Of a stretch of 64,000 bases of DNA, positions 1-9,271 are shown in pieces (positions within the stretch are counted from its first letter, which is position 1; each line of letters starts with the position of its first letter). Source of the stretch: a candidate division WOR-1 bacterium RIFOXYB2_FULL_46_45 (GTDB lineage: Bacteria; Margulisbacteria; WOR-1; XYC2-FULL-46-14); the NCBI GenBank assembly GCA_001771585.1, contig MEUE01000001.1:682001-746000 (forward strand). Direction: 5' to 3'. Under the pieces are notes generated by a model, which searched no databases, was not told the DNA's origin, and worked only from the letters and a program-made list of their open reading frames with translations. Made by a program: the position numbers and the translations under genes.

Positions 1-165
1 AAATTGAGCGCCGAACAGGTGGTTGAAAAGACGCTTGAACTGCTCGGCAATCCCGAAGCCTTGAAACATATGGGAAACGAGCTAAAAAAACTGATGGGCG
101 AATCAAACGCCGCCGACATAATCGTCGAGGAGATAATAAATGAAGCTTTTCTTCCGGCTTGCTAA
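1..165 (+). CDS. C-terminal end of a GT-B glycosyltransferase (LpxB- or MurG-like), partial
   Basis: Only the last 54 codons are present; the gene begins outside the window. The peptide ends in an alpha-helical tail with the pattern PEAL..M...L..LMGE..AAD.IVEEI, typical of the C-terminal helix of GT-B enzymes such as lipid-A-disaccharide synthase LpxB or MurG. The frame stays open through 165 and overlaps the next gene by 26 bases, so the two are probably translated together. Its position before an MsbA-type flippase favours LpxB over MurG, but that is inference from context and too little sequence is left to decide. Confidence 0.55.
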   Translation, partial: KLSAEQVVEKTLELLGNPEALKHMGNELKKLMGESNAADIIVEEIINEAFLPAC

Positions 166-1864
166 ATACCTCACGCCCTATAATAATTATGTTATTGGGG
201 CGGCAATTTCCATGCTGATCTTTTCACTCTGCAATATTGCCATGATCCCGTTGATTGCGCGCCTTTCCGAAGCGATCGCCCAAAAAAGCATCTTTCAGCT
301 GAATTTGGTGGTGGCAATGGCGGTTGGGATTTATTTTCTGCGCGGCGCCGCGACTTACGGTCAGGGATATTTGATCTCTTTCGCCTCGCAAAGGATGCTT
401 TTTGATTTAAGGACCCAGCTGTTTGAGCATTTAAACAAGCTCTCCTTCGATTTTTTCCAAAAGTGGCGCACCGGCGATTTGATCTCACGGTCGACCAACG
501 ATATTGACAATATCCAGAACGGGATCTCTTCCACCGTGATCCAGCTTTTGCCGAATATGCTGACGCTCTTGGGCGCGATCTGTTATTTATTTTATTTAAA
601 CTGGAAGCTTTCTCTTTTAACCCTCATGATCATCCCGTTGCTTTCGCTAATCATCAATAAGTTCGGAAAAGAGATGCACAAAGTTTCATCCGACGCGCAA
701 AAGAAGACCTCCGATATCTCTTCTATACTGCAAGAAAAGGTGGCCGGGGTGCAGGTCGTCAAATCTTTCGCCATGGAAAAACATGAGATCAAAAAATTTA
801 AGGAAGAATCGGAAAAGAGCTTCTGGCTCTCTTTGAAACAGGTGCAGATCAACGTGACCCAGACGCCGCTTCTGGCCTTTATCCAGGTTTTGGGAATGGT
901 GGCAATCATCTGGTACGGCGGCTATCAGGTGGTAACCGGAAAACTCAACCCGGCCGACCTGATCGCCTTCTTTGCCGGGATCGCACTAATCGCCGATCCG
1001 GTCTCCCGCCTGGGAGACACCAACGCGATTGTCCAGAGGTCGCTCGCTTCCGCGGAAAGGATCTTTGAAATCATTGATCTTGAACCGACAGTGCAAGACG
1101 CCGTAAACGCCCACGATATAGAAATAAAGGGAGAGGTCCGTTTTAATTCCGTTTCGTTCAAATATCAGGAAGAGCTCCCTCTGGTCCTTGAAAAAGTCGA
1201 CTTGAAAGCGAATCCGGGAGAAATCGTCGCCTTAGTCGGCAGATCGGGAGCCGGAAAAACTACCCTTGTAAACCTGATCCCCCGCTTTTATGACGCGACC
1301 GAGGGTGAAATATTAATTGACAACATCCCCATCCGGGATTCTAAATTGCACTCGCTCAGATCGCAGATGGGGATCGTTTCGCAGGAGACAATTTTATTTT
1401 CGGGGACGATAAAAGAGAATATCGCTTACGGCAAGATCGGCTCAAGCGACGAAGAGATCAAACAGGCCGCGATCGCCGCCAACGCCCACAATTTTATAAT
1501 CGAACTTGAGGACGGCTACGAAACGGTCGTGGGCGAACGGGGGGCCTCTCTTTCCGGCGGCCAAAAACAGCGGGTTGCGATCGCAAGAGCCCTCTTAAGA
1601 AATCCGCGGATCTTGATCCTTGATGAAGCCACTTCGGCGTTGGATACCGAATCCGAAAGGCTGGTCCAGGAGGCGATGGATAAATTGATGCAGGGAAGGA
1701 CCACTTTTGTGATTGCTCACCGCCTGTCAACCGTCCAGCACGCCGATAAAATTATTGTACTCGACCGGGGAAAGATCGTGGAACAAGGAAAACACGACGA
1801 GCTCCTCTCAAAGAGCGGGATTTACAAGATGCTCTATGAGATGCAGTTTAAAGAACCTGCATGA
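140..1864 (+). CDS. msbA: MsbA-type ABC exporter (lipid A/glycolipid flippase, fused TMD-NBD)
   Basis: The 574-residue half-transporter has six predicted membrane helices in the first ~300 residues and a C-terminal ATPase. Visible motifs are Walker A GRSGAGKTT (367-375), signature LSGGQ (471-475), Walker B ILILDEATSALD (from 491) and the H-loop AHRLST. Length and layout fit the MsbA/LmrA family, which works as an inner-membrane homodimer flipping lipid A-type glycolipids or drugs. A GGAG Shine-Dalgarno lies just before the start at 140. The stop overlaps the next start (ATGA), and an LpxB-related gene follows, so lipid A or a related glycolipid is the likely substrate. A general multidrug exporter cannot be excluded from sequence alone. 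Confidence 0.85.
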   Translation: MKLFFRLAKYLTPYNNYVIGAAISMLIFSLCNIAMIPLIARLSEAIAQKSIFQLNLVVAMAVGIYFLRGAATYGQGYLISFASQRMLFDLRTQLFEHLNKLSFDFFQKWRTGDLISRSTNDIDNIQNGISSTVIQLLPNMLTLLGAICYLFYLNWKLSLLTLMIIPLLSLIINKFGKEMHKVSSDAQKKTSDISSILQEKVAGVQVVKSFAMEKHEIKKFKEESEKSFWLSLKQVQINVTQTPLLAFIQVLGMVAIIWYGGYQVVTGKLNPADLIAFFAGIALIADPVSRLGDTNAIVQRSLASAERIFEIIDLEPTVQDAVNAHDIEIKGEVRFNSVSFKYQEELPLVLEKVDLKANPGEIVALVGRSGAGKTTLVNLIPRFYDATEGEILIDNIPIRDSKLHSLRSQMGIVSQETILFSGTIKENIAYGKIGSSDEEIKQAAIAANAHNFIIELEDGYETVVGERGASLSGGQKQRVAIARALLRNPRILILDEATSALDTESERLVQEAMDKLMQGRTTFVIAHRLSTVQHADKIIVLDRGKIVEQGKHDELLSKSGIYKMLYEMQFKEPA

Positions 1865-2856
1865 AAATTTTAATAATCTCCAACGGTCACGGGGAAGATC
1901 TGGTCGGAGCTAAACTGGCCGAAAAACTATCCGATGTCCTGGCGTTGCCGTTGGTTGGAGAAGGAAACGCTTATAAGTGTAAGGTCCTCGGTCCCCGCAA
2001 AAAACTCCCCGGCGGCGGTTTTTCTCTCCGCAATTTTTCTTACTTATGGAAAGATCTGACTTCGGGGCTAATCGGAAATCTCTTCGAATATTATAAGGCG
2101 CTTAAAACCACCAAAGTTGACCTGGTGATTGCGATCGGCGATCTGATTCCGCTCCTTGCCGCAAAGATCAACGGCGCCCCTTTTGTCTTTATCGGAGTGA
2201 ATAAGAGCGATTATTATAAATGGTTCGGGTATTCGTATACTCCGTGGGAAATTTGGCTGCTCAAGTCGGCAAAGAAGGTTTTTACTCGGGACCAATTGAC
2301 GGCGGAGAATTTGCGCAAAAAGGGGGTCGAGGCGGAGTTTGTGGGAAACCCGCTAGCCCTGGAAAGTATTAAGTACAAAGTACTAAGTACTAAGTGTAAA
2401 ACCATTGCTTTTCTTCCTGGAACTCGTGATTTGGATATTCAAAAGAATCTTGAGGATTTTGAGGAAATAAAAAAAGAAATCAATAAACTTGATCCGTCCG
2501 TTGAATTCCTAACCGCGACGAGGGAAACTTTTGTCGAAGTGCTCGAAAAATCCGTTGTGGTGATCGGCTTGTCGGGGACGGGGAACGAACAGGCGGCGGG
2601 GATGGGAATTCCGGTCGTCTCTTTTCCGGGCAGAGGATCGCAATATAATAAAAAATTCGGAGAAGCGCAAACCCAGCTTTTGGGTAAAGCCCTGGCGTTT
2701 GTTCCCGAAAGGGATTTTGCCAAAGTCGCGCGAAAGGCGCTGGAGATATTGAATAATCCCAAACTGGCGGAGGAGATGGGAAAAATTGGGAGGGAGCGGA
2801 TGGGAGGTGGAGGGGCGGTGGAGAGGCTTGTTCGAGAAATTGCTAATGAAAAATAA
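1861..2856 (+). CDS. LpxB-related protein (TIGR03492-like lipid-A-disaccharide synthase homologue)
   Basis: 331 residues starting with a Rossmann strand and the ISNGHGEDL motif, which typifies the LpxB-related family seen in cyanobacteria and other bacteria. The GT-B fold is suggested by two alpha/beta halves and by a C-terminal donor-site segment GLSGTGNEQAAGMG near residue 240. It resembles LpxB but is a separate subfamily with no firmly established reaction. The start overlaps the msbA stop. Near residues 168-180 an in-frame repeat-like stretch (2366-2400, ...KYKVLSTK...) looks inserted in the linker. A role in glycolipid synthesis is inferred from the neighbours. Confidence 0.75.
   Translation: MKILIISNGHGEDLVGAKLAEKLSDVLALPLVGEGNAYKCKVLGPRKKLPGGGFSLRNFSYLWKDLTSGLIGNLFEYYKALKTTKVDLVIAIGDLIPLLAAKINGAPFVFIGVNKSDYYKWFGYSYTPWEIWLLKSAKKVFTRDQLTAENLRKKGVEAEFVGNPLALESIKYKVLSTKCKTIAFLPGTRDLDIQKNLEDFEEIKKEINKLDPSVEFLTATRETFVEVLEKSVVVIGLSGTGNEQAAGMGIPVVSFPGRGSQYNKKFGEAQTQLLGKALAFVPERDFAKVARKALEILNNPKLAEEMGKIGRERMGGGGAVERLVREIANEK
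2366..2400 (+). repeat. In-frame AGTACTAAGT-type short repeat inside the LpxB-related gene
   Basis: The stretch is built from near-copies of 'aagtactaagt'/'aagtacaaag' and contains the palindrome GTACTAAGTAC-like core. It is read in frame as a basic linker between two alpha/beta units. The low complexity against its surroundings suggests an insertion. Whether copies occur elsewhere in the genome cannot be seen here. Confidence 0.5.
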
Positions 2857-3835
2857 AGGCGGACCTTTAAATTTAGTTTTTTTGTCCGGCCAGCCCCACT
2901 GCGGGCCGTGGAAGAGAGAAAGCCACGATATACAGGCCTGGGCGGCGGCGATGGAGGGAGACACCTATAATTCCTGCCGATTAAGCTTGTTGTGGGGGAT
3001 CAAAGATTACAAAATTGCCTTGCTGGAGCTGCGTCCGCATAATTTTCATCTGATAAAACAAATTAAGAAATGGCTCCCCCGCCTAAAACTAATCGGCGTG
3101 CAAGAAGGCTCCCTACATTCTCCCGATAGTGATTACAACAGCAAAACCAGATTAAAATTTATTGAGGCCTATCAAAATGTCGATGCTCTTGGGGTATTGT
3201 TAGAGGATTCTATCCCTTACTTCCAATCAATCACCGATAAACCGGTCTTTTGGCTGGGAGTCCCCTTCCCTGTTGAATGGAGTAAATCATATATTATCCC
3301 TCCCGAAAAAAAAGAGCCAATCATTGAAATGCAAAACACCTTCAGTAGCCAAAAGGGCGGGCTTACTAATTTCTTCCTTTTAAAAAGCATCCAAAAAACA
3401 CATCCGGAAGCCCGAGGGCTAAGCTATAGCCAAAACATAAGATACGATCAAGTACTAGCGGATTCTTTTGGCGTAAATTTAAAAATAGAACCGATGCTTA
3501 GCTGGCAAAACTACTTTATCCTCCACTCAAAAGCATATATTGGATTACATATGGATTATCGCTGGTCATGGAACCGCTTTAGTGTCGATTGCGCGGCAGC
3601 CGGAATCCCCTGCATCAGCACTCCACATGCGACCAGCCATAAAACCCTCTTCCCAAAACTTTGCGTTGAACCGTTTGATGTCGAGAGCGCAAAAGGATTG
3701 GCCGGCCAATTATTAAAAGATCGCTCTTTTTACAAAGAGTGCAGAGAATACGCCCTAAATAAAATAGAACTGTTTGATTTTGAGAACTCAAAAAAGAGGC
3801 TTCTCGGTTTTTTAAATAAACAAAATTGGGTTTAG
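2846..3835 (+). CDS. Putative GT-B glycosyltransferase of the surface-polysaccharide cluster
   Basis: I take the ATG at 2846 rather than 2786, giving 329 residues; the longer form would start inside the preceding gene in another frame with a G-rich, unconvincing N-terminus. The chosen start overlaps the upstream stop by 11 bases. The protein has alternating alpha/beta segments and a late motif CAAAGIPCISTPHAT that resembles the nucleotide-sugar side of GT-B enzymes, followed by helices ending in a basic tail. No catalytic motif can be named with certainty. Membership of the cluster supports transfer of a sugar during glycan synthesis. From here to about 6719 the DNA is visibly richer in A and T than before and after. 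Confidence 0.5.
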   Translation: MKNKGGPLNLVFLSGQPHCGPWKRESHDIQAWAAAMEGDTYNSCRLSLLWGIKDYKIALLELRPHNFHLIKQIKKWLPRLKLIGVQEGSLHSPDSDYNSKTRLKFIEAYQNVDALGVLLEDSIPYFQSITDKPVFWLGVPFPVEWSKSYIIPPEKKEPIIEMQNTFSSQKGGLTNFFLLKSIQKTHPEARGLSYSQNIRYDQVLADSFGVNLKIEPMLSWQNYFILHSKAYIGLHMDYRWSWNRFSVDCAAAGIPCISTPHATSHKTLFPKLCVEPFDVESAKGLAGQLLKDRSFYKECREYALNKIELFDFENSKKRLLGFLNKQNWV

Positions 3836-3837
3836 GG

Positions 3838-3843
3838 TATAAT
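3838..3843 (+). promoter_or_regulatory. TATAAT -10 box, 9 nt before the GT4 start
   Basis: A perfect TATAAT lies at the end of the preceding gene, nine bases before the ATG at 3853, and no Shine-Dalgarno is seen between them. This would give an internal promoter with a leader of only a few bases. Confidence 0.5.
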
Positions 3844-3852
3844 AAGACAAGC

Positions 3853-5079
3853 ATGAGTAAAATACTTCTGTTGACGGAAGGAAACCTAAGCAATAATTTT
3901 GCCGGCCCGGGAATGAGATACTTCGAATTTGCCCGAGCATTGGCAAAAAAACATCAGGTTACTTTAGCAGGGCTTTCTTTTGATCCTGATTTTTCAAGCC
4001 CGGACGTTAATGTACTGAAAATCTCTGCTTTTAATGTTATAAACTTGGGGATTAAGATATCAGTCCCAAATTCATTTTTTAGGAAAGAACTAACAAAATA
4101 TGACCTAATAATAACCCCCGGAGGAGCGTTGCGTTCGTTTGGTTCGCTTACCAAAATAAAAACACCGATCGCAATTGATCTTTACAATCCATGGTTTTTT
4201 GAAATGATGTCTTCCGGCCGCAGTCCAAACAAGAAAAAAATAACGCAAAACATAAAGAAAGTTGTTGAAATAATCAAGGAAGGAAATTATTTTATTTGTG
4301 CCAGCTCCAAGCAAAGAGACCTGTATATTGGACTTATGCTGGCGGCAGAAAAAATTGATCCCGAAAAATTAAAAATCGACCCGCTATTGGAGGATTTAAT
4401 CGCGGTTGTTCCGACAGGGATCCCTTCTACTCCGCCAAAGGCAAACAAAAAATCCTTAAGAAGCGAGTGTCCGGAAATAAAAGAATCCGATAAGGTTGTA
4501 ATTTGGTGGGGCGGGATGTGGGATTGGCTTGACCCGATAACCCTGATAAAAGCAATAGATATAATTTCCCGAAAAAGAAAAGACGTTAAACTTGTATTCT
4601 TTGGCGCCGACCCTTTAACCGCAAAAGATTTTTCCTCTAAAACTGTCGCGGATTCTGTCGAGCTTTCAAAAAAACTTAACCTTTATCAAAAACAGATCTA
4701 TTTTATAAGCCGCTGGATCCCATATGCCGAAAGAGCAAACTGGCTCTTGGATGCCGATATTGGAATTATCTCGCATCACAAAAGCCTTGAAACCGAGTTT
4801 TCCTGGAGAACCCGGGCGATGGATTACCTTTGGGCCGGCCTTCCGATAATAACAACCGAAGGGGACTCCATAGCCGCCCTGGTAGAAAAACATTCCCTGG
4901 GCAGAGTTGTCCCCTATCAAAACGCGAAATCTATGGCGGAAGCAATATTGGCCATTCTGGAAAATCCCCGTGATCACGAAAGAATAAAAGAAAACATTCA
5001 GAGATTCAGTCCTTCTCTTTATTGGGAAAACATAGTTGTGCCTATCCATAATTTTTGCAAAAAACTAATCCGAAAATGA
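3853..5079 (+). CDS. Glycosyltransferase family 4
   Basis: I use the ATG at 3853 (408 residues): the peptide MSKILLLTEGN begins the first Rossmann strand directly, whereas a start at 3826 adds an unlikely tail. The N-terminal half carries GPGMRYFEFARALAKKH, typical of GT4 acceptor domains. The C-terminal half has VVIWWGGMWDWLDP and a donor-site region with EFSWRTRAMDYLWAGLPIITT, the place of the conserved EX7E-type element. Likely role: addition of a sugar from a nucleotide donor to a lipid-linked glycan at the inner membrane. Specificity is unknown. Confidence 0.8.
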   Translation: MSKILLLTEGNLSNNFAGPGMRYFEFARALAKKHQVTLAGLSFDPDFSSPDVNVLKISAFNVINLGIKISVPNSFFRKELTKYDLIITPGGALRSFGSLTKIKTPIAIDLYNPWFFEMMSSGRSPNKKKITQNIKKVVEIIKEGNYFICASSKQRDLYIGLMLAAEKIDPEKLKIDPLLEDLIAVVPTGIPSTPPKANKKSLRSECPEIKESDKVVIWWGGMWDWLDPITLIKAIDIISRKRKDVKLVFFGADPLTAKDFSSKTVADSVELSKKLNLYQKQIYFISRWIPYAERANWLLDADIGIISHHKSLETEFSWRTRAMDYLWAGLPIITTEGDSIAALVEKHSLGRVVPYQNAKSMAEAILAILENPRDHERIKENIQRFSPSLYWENIVVPIHNFCKKLIRK

Positions 5080-6029
5080 AACAAGTCAGCATTATAATAT
5101 TAAACTTCAACGGGCTAGAGCTGCTCAAAAACAATCTTCCGATTCTCGTCAACTGCCTCAAACCAAATATTTCACTTGAAATAATAATTGTGGATAACAA
5201 CTCATCAGATTCGAGCGTTAAGTTTATCAAAGAGGATTTTCCACAAATAAGAGTTTTAGAGCTTAAAGAAAACCACAGCTTTGGCGAAGCGTTAAACCTT
5301 GCCGCCAAAGAAGCAAAAAATGATCTGCTATTGTTCTTAAATAATGACGTGGAAGTATCGGCGGATTTTATTAAGCCATTGATTGAACACTTTAAAGACA
5401 ATCGGGTGTTTGGCGTAACCCCCAAAGTCCTCCGCCCCACCCAGGGGATGATAAACGAATCGGTAATTACCGGCGCCTTTAAGGGCGGGGTCATCAGCGC
5501 CGAATTCTCAATCTCTCAAACCAGAAAAATTCCCGATTATGCCTTTGAAACCTTTTCCGTCTGCGGAGCCGCTATGATGATAGATAAAAAAAAGTTTACG
5601 GAAATAGGCGGCTTTGATAAGATGCTGCGCCCATTCTACTATGAGGAAACAGATCTATCCTATCGCGCGCTTAAACACGGCTGGAAGATCTTCTACGAAC
5701 CGGCCTCTGTTGTTTATCACCAGCACAATCAATCGATCGGCAAATATTTAAAGAAATCGACCGCCTTATGGAGCTACCGAAAAAACCAATATCTGACCGT
5801 CTGGAAAAACATAACCGACCCCTGGTTAATGGCAAGACATATTATTGAAATGGTCATCCCTAAACTGCTAACTCCCAACCTCATTGAATGGAAGGCTTTA
5901 TTTAGCGCACTTATTCAGATTCCGGAGATAATCACCAGAAGAAAAGAACAAAAAAGACATTGTGTTTTATCTGACAAAGAAATATTCCGGCTAGCCTCGG
6001 ATCAAATTAATAAAATAAGGGGAAGATAA
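5076..6029 (+). CDS. Glycosyltransferase family 2 (rhamnosyltransferase-like)
   Basis: The start at 5076 overlaps the previous stop as ATGA and gives 317 residues. The GT-A fold is clear: SIIILNFNG at the N-terminus, VDNNSSDSS, and the DxD-like metal site FLNNDVE, followed by GGFDKMLRPFYYEETDLSYR, the ED-type motif usual in GT2 enzymes making O-antigen-like chains. Members of this type often transfer rhamnose, but specificity is not readable here. It sits in the middle of the glycan operon. Confidence 0.85.
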   Translation: MKQVSIIILNFNGLELLKNNLPILVNCLKPNISLEIIIVDNNSSDSSVKFIKEDFPQIRVLELKENHSFGEALNLAAKEAKNDLLLFLNNDVEVSADFIKPLIEHFKDNRVFGVTPKVLRPTQGMINESVITGAFKGGVISAEFSISQTRKIPDYAFETFSVCGAAMMIDKKKFTEIGGFDKMLRPFYYEETDLSYRALKHGWKIFYEPASVVYHQHNQSIGKYLKKSTALWSYRKNQYLTVWKNITDPWLMARHIIEMVIPKLLTPNLIEWKALFSALIQIPEIITRRKEQKRHCVLSDKEIFRLASDQINKIRGR

Positions 6030-6719
6030 ATGAATCTGCAAGATTTTTATGACGGAAAATCCGGCAAATACAAGGTCTGTTTTGATAAATGCAGCGTACT
6101 CTCCAAAATGCTAAGTTGGATAGATTCCGGCAAAACCATCCTAGATATTGGATGCGCAGACGGTGCTTTTGGCGCAGAGCTAAAAAAGAAAGGGAATACG
6201 GTATATGGGTTTGAAATTTCAAAATCATCCGCGGAAAAAGCTTCTCATATTCTCGATGGCGTGGTCGTAGGAAACATTGAGAAAGATACCCTTCCCTATA
6301 AAGAAAAAAACTTTGATATTATTATATGCGCTGATGTATTAGAACACTTATATGATCCAACTTCAATATTGATAAAGCTGAAAAAACATTTAAAAGATGA
6401 GGGGAAAATAATAATTTCCATCCCCAACATTGCTCATTCCTCAATAAGACGGGCTCTGTTATTCGGAAGATTTGAATACACTGATATAGGATTACTTGAT
6501 AATTCGCATATTCGGTTTTTCACACTAAATACGGCCAAAAAAATGATAAAAGAAGCAGGATTTAAAATACAAGATTTTGACGCGACCACTGACTTTAATA
6601 AGGCAATAAATTATTATCTAAACGCATTGTTAAAACAACTCCGATGGTCTGTTTTCCCTGGACTCTACGGGTATCAATTTCTCTTCCTGTTAAACAAAAA
6701 AACAACCAATGAATCTTGA
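6030..6719 (+). CDS. Class I SAM-dependent methyltransferase
   Basis: 229 residues with motif I ILDIGCADGAFG around residue 37, an acidic residue after strand 2 (GFEIS) and the post-I motif NFDIIICADVLEHLYDP, typical of Methyltransf_11/23 enzymes. It starts directly after the upstream stop, with a GGGGAAG Shine-Dalgarno. In a glycosyltransferase operon such enzymes commonly methylate a sugar, cap a chain or modify a nucleotide-sugar; which applies here is not known. The C-terminal ~60 residues are hydrophobic and aromatic and may contact the membrane. Confidence 0.8.
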   Translation: MNLQDFYDGKSGKYKVCFDKCSVLSKMLSWIDSGKTILDIGCADGAFGAELKKKGNTVYGFEISKSSAEKASHILDGVVVGNIEKDTLPYKEKNFDIIICADVLEHLYDPTSILIKLKKHLKDEGKIIISIPNIAHSSIRRALLFGRFEYTDIGLLDNSHIRFFTLNTAKKMIKEAGFKIQDFDATTDFNKAINYYLNALLKQLRWSVFPGLYGYQFLFLLNKKTTNES

Positions 6720-7680
6720 AAAAATACTCCTCCTCCGCCCCGATATGATCGGGGATTGCGTCCTAATCACCCCCGCTATCACGCTCTTGCGTAAAAAACA
6801 CCCCAACGCCCGGATTGCGGTTTTGGCAAGCCCGTATACCAGGGAGATCTTCGCGAATAACCCGGATGTTGACGAGATCATAACCGATAAAAAAATACCC
6901 GAGAACAAATTTGATATCTCTATCCATTTTTATAACGAGTTCGAATACGCGCTTATGGCAAAAAGGGCAAAAATTCCGGTTCGGATCGGATCCTCCAACA
7001 AGCCCCTGATCGGCTGGCTGTACACCAAACGGATCGATCAAAAATGGACCGATCTTACTCTGCATGAAGTTGAGCATAATTTGCTTCTGCTCAAAGCTTT
7101 GGATGTCGACATCTCAAACCCGCCGCCGCTTAATATCGGGATTCAAAGGACCAAATCAAAAGATTTTACCGTCGGCATACATTTGGGGACCGGAAAGGGG
7201 AATCGTTCCTGGCTGCCGGAAAGGTACGCCGAAGTCGCCGATTATCTGATAAAAAAGCTCCACGCGAAAGTAATTCTGACCGGATCGAAAAAAGAGATCG
7301 GGCTGGCAGAACATGTCCCCGGCGAAAATCTGGTCGGAAAAACAACACTTGCCGAACTGATTAAAACTATCGCTACTTATGATATTTACATCGGCGTTGA
7401 TACCGGACCAATGCATATCGCGGCGGCGTTAAAAGTGCCGACCGTCGCGATCTTTCCGACCAAATTCGTAAAACCGAGCGAATGGGGCCCGTGGCAGACC
7501 CAGCATATCGTTGTCCGCAAAAAAATAAACTGCCGCCGCAGCTGCCTTCCCAAAAAGTGCGAACTGGACGACTGCCTTCTGCAAATTAAAGCGCAGGACG
7601 TTATCGATGCGGTAGAATTACTGCTCAAAGGAAAAACGCACACAAAAGATGATTGGATAAGGATGAATAAAAATGAATAA
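6709..7680 (+). CDS. Glycosyltransferase family 9 (ADP-heptose:LPS heptosyltransferase-like)
   Basis: 323 residues with the GT9 hallmarks: LLLRPDMIGDCVLITPA at the N-terminus and the donor-site motif YIGVDTGPMHIAAAL near residue 228. The family transfers ADP-heptose to Kdo or heptose of the LPS core on the cytoplasmic face of the inner membrane. A Cys-rich tail (CRRSCLPKKCELDDCL, residues ~271-286) is common in GT9 proteins of deep-branching bacteria and may bind a metal. The start overlaps the methyltransferase end by 11 bases. Presence of a GT9 enzyme supports a diderm envelope. Confidence 0.85.
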   Translation: MNLEKILLLRPDMIGDCVLITPAITLLRKKHPNARIAVLASPYTREIFANNPDVDEIITDKKIPENKFDISIHFYNEFEYALMAKRAKIPVRIGSSNKPLIGWLYTKRIDQKWTDLTLHEVEHNLLLLKALDVDISNPPPLNIGIQRTKSKDFTVGIHLGTGKGNRSWLPERYAEVADYLIKKLHAKVILTGSKKEIGLAEHVPGENLVGKTTLAELIKTIATYDIYIGVDTGPMHIAAALKVPTVAIFPTKFVKPSEWGPWQTQHIVVRKKINCRRSCLPKKCELDDCLLQIKAQDVIDAVELLLKGKTHTKDDWIRMNKNE

Positions 7681-9271
7681 AAAATTGTTGTTTTTACTCC
7701 TGATCTCCCTTTTCCTCTTCACCTGGCACATCGGCTCAATTCCGATTCTGGACGGCGACACCGCCTTTAGCGCCAAAATCGCCAAAAACATAATCGAAAA
7801 AGGGGATTGGATCACCCTCCGTTTTTTAAATCCGATCGATCTCGTCCCCAAGCCGCCGCTCTTCTATTGGATGATGGCGGCGGGAATGAAAATCTTCGGG
7901 GTTAACGAGTTCGGCCTAAGCATCTTTCATTCCTTAGTTGGAGTGTTAACCGTCCTTTTAACCTATTTGATAGCAAAAGAGCTTTATGACGAAAAAACCG
8001 CCTTCTGGTCGGGACTGATTCTCCTAACTTCCGCCCAGTTTTTTTACGCCGGGCGCTCGCCGCTCCAGGATATGCCGCTCACTTTTTTCATCGCCGCCGC
8101 TTTTTACTGCTTCGTCCTTTTTGAAAAGCGGAAAAAATATCTTTTCTTGTATTTGATCCCAGTCTTTACCGCACTGGCACTTCTCACCAAAGGACCGGTC
8201 GGTCTGGTCCTGGTCGGCCTGGTCTTGTTTGTTTATACAATCTGGAATAAAAGCATTCTTTCTTACCTTCACCTTTACTTTCCTCACCTATGCCTATGCC
8301 TATGCCTATGCCTTGTTCTTATCCTCCCCTGGTTCGTGGCAGAATATAAAATCATCGGCAAACCCTTTGCCGACATCATGATCGGCAGTAACTTCGGCCG
8401 CTTCTTCCATCCAACCGACAGTATTGGGAACGATCCGACCATAAACACCGCCAGTCCCCAATACGATTTTTACTCATATTTTCTCCAGTTGTTTATTTTG
8501 TTTGTCCCCTGGTCCGGATTCCTATATCCCGCTTTGTTTTCTAGTATAAGAAAGCCGGAGAACCGCTTTATTATAAGCTGGGCCTTGGGAGTACTATTGT
8601 TTTTTTCGCTGTCGCTAAATTACAAAATCAGCCGCTATATTTTGCCGGCTTACCCGGCATTGGCAATAATTATTGCTTCATATCTTTGTAATGACAAATT
8701 ACAAATGACCTGCCTCGCGGCAAGGCGGGCAAATGTCAAATGGGGGAAATGGACCAATGCAATCTTAATCATTCCTCTGTTGTTTCTCGGTACGATTTAT
8801 ATGATTTTAAGCTTTCCTAAACAGCAGGCCGCCTACCAGCCGATTGTTTTGCCTTTCATTATAATTTTTACAATCGGAATGATCGTCTTTTCGGTCTTTC
8901 TGTTTAGAAACCAACTTAAGACCGCAATGAAGACAGTCGTTTGCTTCTCTCTCGCCTCTTATATTGTGTTGATCTTCTCTCTTAATCTCTTTTTTAAAGA
9001 GGCCAATCCGATCAAGCGTTTTTGTGAAACGATAAACAGGGATAACGACGGGGTAACAGTCCTTTATCAAGCGGAATCGTCTTCCCCTTTTGCCGCTTTT
9101 TATTTAAACGACGATTTTGTGCAAACGCGGGACGAAAAAAACATCCAAAATCTGATGAAGATTGTGCCAAAAGTTTACGTCATCAGCGAGAATCCGACTG
9201 CTGATAAGATTATCCGGGATTCTAAGGTTGTTGTCAGGAAGTCTAACTTTGTGTTATTCTCTAATCAATGA
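7673..9271 (+). CDS. ArnT-like glycosyltransferase family 39 membrane protein
   Basis: 532 residues with many hydrophobic helices. The N-terminal luminal loop carries the family motif [17 protein letters not shown] with the catalytic-type Asp and KPPLFYWM. Such enzymes move a sugar from a polyprenyl-phosphate carrier to lipid A, protein or glycan on the outer face of the inner membrane. The next gene, a DPM1-like transferase, would make the carrier. Two repeat insertions are visible: a CCTATG hexamer array (8287-8310) read as Leu-Cys repeats in a membrane helix, and a palindrome-bearing fragment (about 8691-8742) read as a basic loop. Confidence 0.8.
   Translation: MNKKLLFLLLISLFLFTWHIGSIPILDGDTAFSAKIAKNIIEKGDWITLRFLNPIDLVPKPPLFYWMMAAGMKIFGVNEFGLSIFHSLVGVLTVLLTYLIAKELYDEKTAFWSGLILLTSAQFFYAGRSPLQDMPLTFFIAAAFYCFVLFEKRKKYLFLYLIPVFTALALLTKGPVGLVLVGLVLFVYTIWNKSILSYLHLYFPHLCLCLCLCLVLILPWFVAEYKIIGKPFADIMIGSNFGRFFHPTDSIGNDPTINTASPQYDFYSYFLQLFILFVPWSGFLYPALFSSIRKPENRFIISWALGVLLFFSLSLNYKISRYILPAYPALAIIIASYLCNDKLQMTCLAARRANVKWGKWTNAILIIPLLFLGTIYMILSFPKQQAAYQPIVLPFIIIFTIGMIVFSVFLFRNQLKTAMKTVVCFSLASYIVLIFSLNLFFKEANPIKRFCETINRDNDGVTVLYQAESSSPFAAFYLNDDFVQTRDEKNIQNLMKIVPKVYVISENPTADKIIRDSKVVVRKSNFVLFSNQ
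8287..8312 (+). repeat. Hexanucleotide CCTATG x4 microsatellite inside the GT39 gene
   Basis: Four perfect CCTATG units followed by CC. The unit is six bases, so copy-number change keeps the frame. It encodes alternating Leu and Cys in a predicted membrane helix. Confidence 0.8.
8691..8742 (+). repeat. In-frame palindromic insert in the GT39 gene
   Basis: The core CCTGCCT...AGGCGGG (8709-8729) forms a 7-bp stem with a 7-base loop. It is flanked by related 'aaatgac'/'aaatgtc' strings. Read in frame it gives a short basic loop ([12 protein letters not shown]) between hydrophobic helices. Confidence 0.55.
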
